Shown here piece by piece: positions 59,521-64,000 of a stretch of DNA of 64,000 nt. Position 1 is the first letter of the stretch. Each line of letters opens with the position of its first letter. The translations under genes and the position numbers were made by a program. The notes beneath the pieces were generated by a model. The model was not told the origin of the DNA and searched no databases. It was given only the letters and a program-made list of their open reading frames with translations. This stretch comes from Pseudomonadota bacterium (GTDB taxonomy: Bacteria > Pseudomonadota > Alphaproteobacteria > Rhizobiales > Xanthobacteraceae): positions 558,001-622,000 of the forward strand of contig JAEYAW010000030.1 in NCBI GenBank assembly GCA_023404675.1. Reading direction: 5' to 3'.

Positions 59521-60804
59521 TCAGCGCGCGGTCGGCGAGGGCGCGGCCTGGGCCGAGTTGGGCTGTCCCTGCCGCTCGTTGCTGTTGATTCGCTTCTTCG
59601 GCGCGCTCTTGCTCGAACCCGGCCGGCTGGCGTTGGCCGGCGCGGATGGCGTGGCGGAATCGGCCGCGGCCGGCGGCGTCGCCGCGGTGGGTTGCGGATC
59701 CTCGGCCGGCTCCAGCGTGTCGTTCTGGATCTGCTTCTCGATCGCGCGAAGCTTGGCCACGTTCTTCTGATGCTGATCGTAGGTGTCGCTGAACGCGTGC
59801 GCCCCGGTGCCGTCCGCCACAAAGAACAGATCGCGCGTGCGGGCCGGATTGGCGGTCGCCTCAAGCGAGGCCCGGCCCGGATTGGCAATCGGCCCCGGCG
59901 GAAGGCCGTCCACAACATACGTGTTGTAGGGCGACGGCTGGGTGATCTCGCTGCGCCGGATCGGCCGGCCGAGCGTCCCCTGTCCGCCGACGAGGCCGTA
60001 GATGATGGTCGGATCGGACTGCAGCTTCATCTTCTGCCGCAACCGGTTGACGAACACCGCCGCCACACGGCTGCGCTCGTCGGCGCGGCCGGTCTCCTTC
60101 TCGACGATCGAGGCGAGCGTGACAAGTTGTTCCGGCGACTTCAGCGGGAGATCGGCGGTGCGGCGCTCCCAGATTTCGTTCAGCGCGCGGCGCTGAGCCT
60201 GCTGCATGCGCTGGATGACCTGATCACGGCTGGTGCCCCGCGGGAACTTGTAGGTCTCGGGCAGCAGCGTCCCCTCGGCCGGAATCTCCCGGATCGAGCC
60301 GGAGAGAATGTCATTGTCGGTCAGGCGGGCGACGATCTGCTGCGAGGTCAGCCCCTCGGGGATCGTCAGGGTATGCTGGACCACCTTGCCGTCCACCAGC
60401 GTCGCCACCACGGTGCGCAGGCTGGCCTGCTTCGGGAAGGAATACTCGCCGGACTTCAGCTCCGACCTCGCCTTCATCGCGATGACCGCGCCGAAGAACG
60501 CCCAGCGATTGTTGTCGATCACACCTTCGCGTTGCAGGATATCCGCGATATCACCCATCCCGGCTTTCGGGATGTTGACGATCTTGTCCTCGGCCAGCGG
60601 GCCTGCCGCCTCGATCTTCTGCTTGCCGTAGACGTAGATCGCACCCGCGCCCAGCATGGCGACGACGAGCAGCGTGAAGATCGCATTGCCGACGACGACG
60701 AATGGGTTGCGGGCCCTGGCCGATCGCTTGGGCGGCGACGGAAGCTGCTCGGGCTCCAGCGCGGCGCGCGGCGATTTCGGCGAAATGGGCGGCCTCTCAC
60801 TCAT
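59521..60804 (-). CDS. mltG: Endolytic murein transglycosylase MltG
   Basis: 427 residues from ATG 60804. Pro-rich cytoplasmic N-terminus, one membrane helix (about 35-57, NAIFTLLVVAMLGAGAIYVYG), a LysM-like module, and the YceG catalytic domain with IPEGLTSQQIVARL, LLPETYKFPRGTSRDQVIQ and LASIVEKETGRADERSRVA where the Glu is catalytic, and RLRQKMKLQSDPTIIYG. Cuts nascent peptidoglycan strands to set chain length. The C-terminus is a long Ala/Pro/Ser/Lys tail, common in this group. 179 bp after fabF on the same strand. Confidence 0.94.
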   Translation of the reverse strand: MSERPPISPKSPRAALEPEQLPSPPKRSARARNPFVVVGNAIFTLLVVAMLGAGAIYVYGKQKIEAAGPLAEDKIVNIPKAGMGDIADILQREGVIDNNRWAFFGAVIAMKARSELKSGEYSFPKQASLRTVVATLVDGKVVQHTLTIPEGLTSQQIVARLTDNDILSGSIREIPAEGTLLPETYKFPRGTSRDQVIQRMQQAQRRALNEIWERRTADLPLKSPEQLVTLASIVEKETGRADERSRVAAVFVNRLRQKMKLQSDPTIIYGLVGGQGTLGRPIRRSEITQPSPYNTYVVDGLPPGPIANPGRASLEATANPARTRDLFFVADGTGAHAFSDTYDQHQKNVAKLRAIEKQIQNDTLEPAEDPQPTAATPPAAADSATPSAPANASRPGSSKSAPKKRINSNERQGQPNSAQAAPSPTAR

Positions 60805-60983
60805 CAATGCATTCTGTCTGTCGCTGTCGGGACCGAACGTTGGTACGTCCAGCCGGATTTCGGTTCGCCCACCGCAAGCAATCGTCGCCGAATGAGGCGA
60901 AACATTGATAGCCCGTCGGGAGGGAGCGTGACGGCAGAGACGCCGGGGCGGACCGCCGCGGCGCCACAGATCGTGGAGCCAGT

Positions 60984-62249
60984 CTAGTTCGGAACCCTCC
61001 GCATGATCACCGAGGCGTTCGTTCCGCCAAATCCGAACGAGTTGGAGAGGGCGATATTGATCTCCCGCTGCCGCGCCTTCCACGGCACCAGGTCGACGGC
61101 GGTCTCGACCGACGGGTTGTCGAGGTTGATGGTCGGCGGAGCGACGTTGTCGCGAATCGCCAGAAGGCAGAAAATCGCTTCGATCGCACCGGCCGCACCG
61201 AGAAGATGGCCGGTCGCCGATTTGGTGGACGACATCGAGACCTTGGATGCGGCATTGCCAAGCAGCCGCTCGGCCGCAGCCAGTTCGATCTCATCGCCGA
61301 TCGGCGTCGAGGTGCCGTGCGCATTGATATAGTCGATGTCAGCCGCCGAAAGACCGGCACGCTTCATCGCCGCGCTCATGCTGCGATAGGCACCATCGCC
61401 ATCCGGCGACGGCGAGGTGATATGATAGGCATCGCCCGACAGGCCATAGCCGATGATCTCGCCGTAAATCTTCGCGCCGCGCCGACGTGCGTGCTCGTAC
61501 TCCTCAAGCACGACGACACCAGCCCCCTCGCCCATCACGAAGCCGTCGCGATCCTTGTCGTAAGGGCGCGATGCCTTTTCGGGCTCGTCGTTGAAACTCG
61601 TGGACATCGCCCGCAACTGGCAGAAGCCAGCCATGGCAAGGCGATTGATCGGCGATTCCGTGCCGCCCGCCAGCATCACGTCGGCGTCGCCGAGCGCGAT
61701 GAGACGGCTGGCATCGCCAATGGCATGGGCGCCCGTCGAGCACGCGGTGACGACCGCGTGGTTCGGCCCCTTCAGGCCGAATTCGATGGAGACATATCCG
61801 GACGCCAGATTGATCAGACGACCCGGAATAAAGAACGGCGACAGCCGCCGCGGCCCGCGCTCCTTCACGAGGATCGCGGCGTCCGCGATTCCCTCAAGGC
61901 CGCCGATTCCGGATCCGATCATCGTCCCGGTGGCGCAGCGATCCTCCTCGCTGACCGGATGCCAGTCGGCATCGTCGAGCGCCTGCCTCGCAGCGCTCAT
62001 GGCGTAGACAATAAACTCGTCGACCTTGCGCTGCTCCTTCGGCTCCATCCACTGATCGGGATTGAAAGTGCCGCTGGAACCATCGCCGCGCGGAATCCGG
62101 CAAGCGATCTGGCAAGACAGGTCAGAAACCTCGAACTCGGCGATTCGCCGAGCGCCGCTTTCGCCGCCGATGATGCGTTTCCACGTGGGCTCCACGCCAC
62201 AACCGAGCGGCGACACCATACCCATGCCCGTGACAACGACTCGTCTCAT
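60984..62249 (-). CDS. fabF: Beta-ketoacyl-ACP synthase II
   Basis: 421 residues from ATG 62249, chosen because GGAGA is 7 bases upstream; an ATG at 62279 would add ten unconserved residues. Catalytic triad: Cys in VTACSTGAHAIGDA, His in YINAHGTSTPIGD and His in GHLLGAAGAIEAIF; GGTESPINRLAMAGF and FGFGGTNASVIM also fit FabF. Elongates acyl-ACP in fatty-acid synthesis, using the AcpP encoded 90 bp upstream. A stem structure lies between the genes. Confidence 0.96.
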   Translation of the reverse strand: MRRVVVTGMGMVSPLGCGVEPTWKRIIGGESGARRIAEFEVSDLSCQIACRIPRGDGSSGTFNPDQWMEPKEQRKVDEFIVYAMSAARQALDDADWHPVSEEDRCATGTMIGSGIGGLEGIADAAILVKERGPRRLSPFFIPGRLINLASGYVSIEFGLKGPNHAVVTACSTGAHAIGDASRLIALGDADVMLAGGTESPINRLAMAGFCQLRAMSTSFNDEPEKASRPYDKDRDGFVMGEGAGVVVLEEYEHARRRGAKIYGEIIGYGLSGDAYHITSPSPDGDGAYRSMSAAMKRAGLSAADIDYINAHGTSTPIGDEIELAAAERLLGNAASKVSMSSTKSATGHLLGAAGAIEAIFCLLAIRDNVAPPTINLDNPSVETAVDLVPWKARQREINIALSNSFGFGGTNASVIMRRVPN

Positions 62250-62272
62250 GCGCGGTTCTCCAGACTGACGTC

Positions 62273-62330
62273 GCGACATATGACAAGAGCCGGACGACGC
62301 TCGTGGTTCGCCCGGCTCCCAATATGTCGC
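62273..62330 (-). other. Large hairpin in the acpP-fabF intergenic transcript
   Basis: Outer perfect 9-bp stem GCGACATAT (62273-62281) / ATATGTCGC (62322-62330), inner perfect 7-bp stem GAGCCGG (62287-62293) / CCGGCTC (62312-62318), and a small ACGA/TCGT hairpin at the tip. It leaves the fabF ribosome site outside and has no T-run, so it is probably not a terminator for the leftward transcript; it may stabilise acpP mRNA or limit read-through to fabF. Confidence 0.6.
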
Positions 62331-62339
62331 AGACGAACG

Positions 62340-62579
62340 TCAGCTCTTGGCGTTCTTCTCCAGAAACTTGGTCGCGTCGCCGACCGTCAGGATCGTCTCG
62401 GCGGCATCGTCCGGAATTTCGCATCCGAACTCTTCTTCGAAAGCCATCACGAGCTCGACCGTATCGAGGCTGTCTGCGCCGAGGTCGTCAATGAAGCTGG
62501 CGCTGTCAACCACCTTCTCTGGTTCGACACCAAGGTGCTCGACAACGATTTTCTTCACTCGCTCGCCAATCTCGCTCAT
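62340..62579 (-). CDS. acpP: Acyl carrier protein
   Basis: 79 residues, acidic four-helix ACP. Phosphopantetheine is attached to Ser37 in DDLGADSLDTVELVM. Central carrier of fatty-acid synthesis. Precedes fabF with 90 bp between. fabG, its usual upstream partner, is not here. Confidence 0.98.
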   Translation of the reverse strand: MSEIGERVKKIVVEHLGVEPEKVVDSASFIDDLGADSLDTVELVMAFEEEFGCEIPDDAAETILTVGDATKFLEKNAKS

Positions 62580-62967
62580 CGTCTAACCTCTGATTGCTCC
62601 AATGAGCCCAACCGCAAAGCGATCTGAGCCCCCCAAAGTGCGTTTACCTGCTCGAATCCGTCGCCAACGCTATGCAACTTGTCCCACGAGACGACGCACC
62701 ATCAGATGGCATCTGTGTCAGTTGGCTTCAGTGCCAGCGACACCACCGGAAGCAGCGGCAGGTCCGGCAACGCCAATATACAGGGAATTGATTTCCTGCA
62801 ATGGCGTTGTTCTCCGCGCCAGCCGCCGTTCGGTTATCACACTTCCAAGGCCTTGACCACAAGGCGGAAATGGCGCTCCCGCGCTTCAAAATAGACTTGC
62901 ATTCTCGTCCCGGATTTGCTCCGCGACAGTCAGCTCCAGCCCTCACACCCGGGCCCAGCGGCCGACT
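62580..62967. promoter_or_regulatory. acpP: acpP upstream region
   Basis: 388 bp with no supportable gene, between the amidohydrolase stop (upstream) and acpP. On the minus strand TATATT (complement of 62769-62774) could be a -10 with TTGCAG 15 bp before it, but it is some 190 bp from acpP. No fabG or fabD remnant is seen. Confidence 0.35.
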
Positions 62968-64000
62968 TTATCCGTCGGCTCGCTCGTCGCGGGCGAAATG
63001 GTCAGCCGCCAATGCCGCCCAGAACGCAGCGCCGACCGGCAGGATCTCGTCATTGAAATCGTAATGTGGATTGTGAACGCCCATTGGCCCGATCGGCTTG
63101 CCATCGGCCCAACCGCCATCGCCATTGCCTATGACAAAATAGGCCCCCGGTACATGTTTGAGGAAATGCGCGAAGTCTTCGCTGGCCAGGATCACTTTCT
63201 CGGCGGTACCGACAGCAGTTTCTCCCAGAAGTTCCCGCGCCACCCTCATCGCACGCTCCTTGTGTTCGGGCGTATTCACGGTGGCCGGGTTAGTCTCGCG
63301 GATGTCGACATCCACCGTACAGCCGAAGGCGGCCGCCTGCGCGCTCGCCACTTCCTCGAGTCTTTTGCAGATGGTGGCCATCATCGCATTGTCCACTGCG
63401 CGGAGCGACAGTTCGGTGACAGCTTCCGCCGGGATGATGTTGAAGGTCGTGCCCGCGGCAACCGTGCCGGTGGCAATGGTCGCCAATCTGCCGGTTTCCA
63501 CATTCTGCGCGATGATGGACTGCATCGCGAGCAGCGTCGCTGCCAACGGCAACGTGGCATCCCGCGCCAGGTGCGGCGTGGCACCGTGACTCGCGACACC
63601 TTTGAAAGTCAGCTTGGCATAGCTCGAGGCGCAGAGCGCCGCGCCATCGTGGAATGCCATGAAGCCTTCGGTCATGGCCGGGCCGTTGTGGATGCCATAA
63701 ATTGCATCCACCGGAAAATCGCGAAACAGCCCGTCCGCGATCATTCGCCGTGCGCCGCTGTCACCGCCACCGAGTTCCTCCGCCGGCTGGAACACAAGCG
63801 TCAGTACGCCGTCGCCGGTCAACTCACCCGCCGCCTTGCGCCGCGCGATCAGGTCAGCCGCACCGAGCAGCATCGCGGTATGGCCGTCGTGGCCACAGGC
63901 ATGCATCACGCCAGGATTTCTGCTGGCCCATGGCAAGCCGGTGTCCTCCTGGATCGGCAGAGCATCCATGTCAGCGCGGAACGCGATCCGCGGTCCCGAG
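62968..64000 (-). CDS. M20-family amidohydrolase (5' end beyond window)
   Basis: 344 residues are visible; the frame stays open to the window edge, and bases before the first in-window Met read SGPRIAFRADMDALPIQE, the conserved N-terminal strand, so the true start is outside. Metal ligands: MHACGHDGHTAMLLG, PAEELGGGDSGAR, IHNGPAM; dimerisation domain TFKGVASHGATPHLARD; C-terminal SEDFAHFLKHVPGAYFVIGNG. Hippurate/aminoacylase/IAA-amino-acid hydrolase-like deacylase (M20D). Substrate unknown. Confidence 0.92.
   Translation of the reverse strand, partial: SGPRIAFRADMDALPIQEDTGLPWASRNPGVMHACGHDGHTAMLLGAADLIARRKAAGELTGDGVLTLVFQPAEELGGGDSGARRMIADGLFRDFPVDAIYGIHNGPAMTEGFMAFHDGAALCASSYAKLTFKGVASHGATPHLARDATLPLAATLLAMQSIIAQNVETGRLATIATGTVAAGTTFNIIPAEAVTELSLRAVDNAMMATICKRLEEVASAQAAAFGCTVDVDIRETNPATVNTPEHKERAMRVARELLGETAVGTAEKVILASEDFAHFLKHVPGAYFVIGNGDGGWADGKPIGPMGVHNPHYDFNDEILPVGAAFWAALAADHFARDERADG

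Overview
The window is chromosomal DNA of a GC-rich alphaproteobacterium. The combination of ctrA, chpT, GANTC sites, an EcfG-type promoter, a long N-terminally extended ExbB and the flhA / fliJ-fliI / ctrA arrangement points to Hyphomicrobiales, most likely the Bradyrhizobium-Rhodopseudomonas-Afipia group (inference from gene content only). Almost all of it is ordinary vertically inherited sequence. One short A+T-rich patch around 20.25-21.41 kb is not.

Layout. 0-9.5 kb: an iron-uptake block with the end of a DUF4198 protein, ApbE flavin transferase, a PiuC/YbiX-type Fe(II) dioxygenase, a siderophore-type TonB receptor and, divergently, exbB-exbD-tonB, followed 10 bp later by a shortened SecA paralogue. 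9.6-17.3 kb: SemiSWEET, acyl-CoA dehydrogenase, a VOC ring-cleavage-type dioxygenase, 5'-nucleotidase, HDAC-family deacetylase, xseB and a membrane-associated alpha/beta-hydrolase-like protein. 17.7-20.25 kb: dxs and a deoxyribosyltransferase-like protein. 20.25-21.41 kb: a small stand-alone reverse transcriptase (YFDD active site) with hairpin-rich DNA on both sides, next to the 3' end of tRNA-Ile2(CAU). 21.7-38.2 kb: MFS transporter, flhA, a small membrane protein under a general-stress promoter, fliJ-fliI, the cell-cycle regulator ctrA, a secreted subtilase, a cheA-cheW-cheY-cheB-cheR operon and chpT. 38.4-48.7 kb: cysQ-like phosphatase, YHS protein, DUF1134, a coiled-coil membrane protein, tRNA-Val(CAC), thioesterase, a ThDP enzyme, L,D-transpeptidase, DUF2927, a lipoprotein, holC and pepA. 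49-64 kb: lptF-lptG-lptD-surA-pdxA-rsmA (outer-membrane biogenesis and housekeeping), a zinc alcohol dehydrogenase, and on the other strand acpP-fabF-mltG-yicC-gmk, ending in a truncated M20 amidohydrolase.

How it fits together. CtrA, its phosphotransferase ChpT, flagellar export genes and chemotaxis genes sit within 16 kb. CtrA-like half-site pairs precede flhA, fliI and ctrA, and six GANTC methylation sites lie in the 165 bp that begin 247 bp upstream of ctrA, so cell-cycle control of motility is readable from the DNA. The iron block combines transport (receptor, TonB-ExbBD) with a dioxygenase and a flavinylation enzyme. The best candidate for an undescribed system is the reverse transcriptase locus: a 242-residue RT lacking retron and DGR hallmarks, no Shine-Dalgarno of its own, a possible overlapping membrane peptide, a run of hairpins upstream and a nested two-stem structure starting 2 nt after its stop codon.
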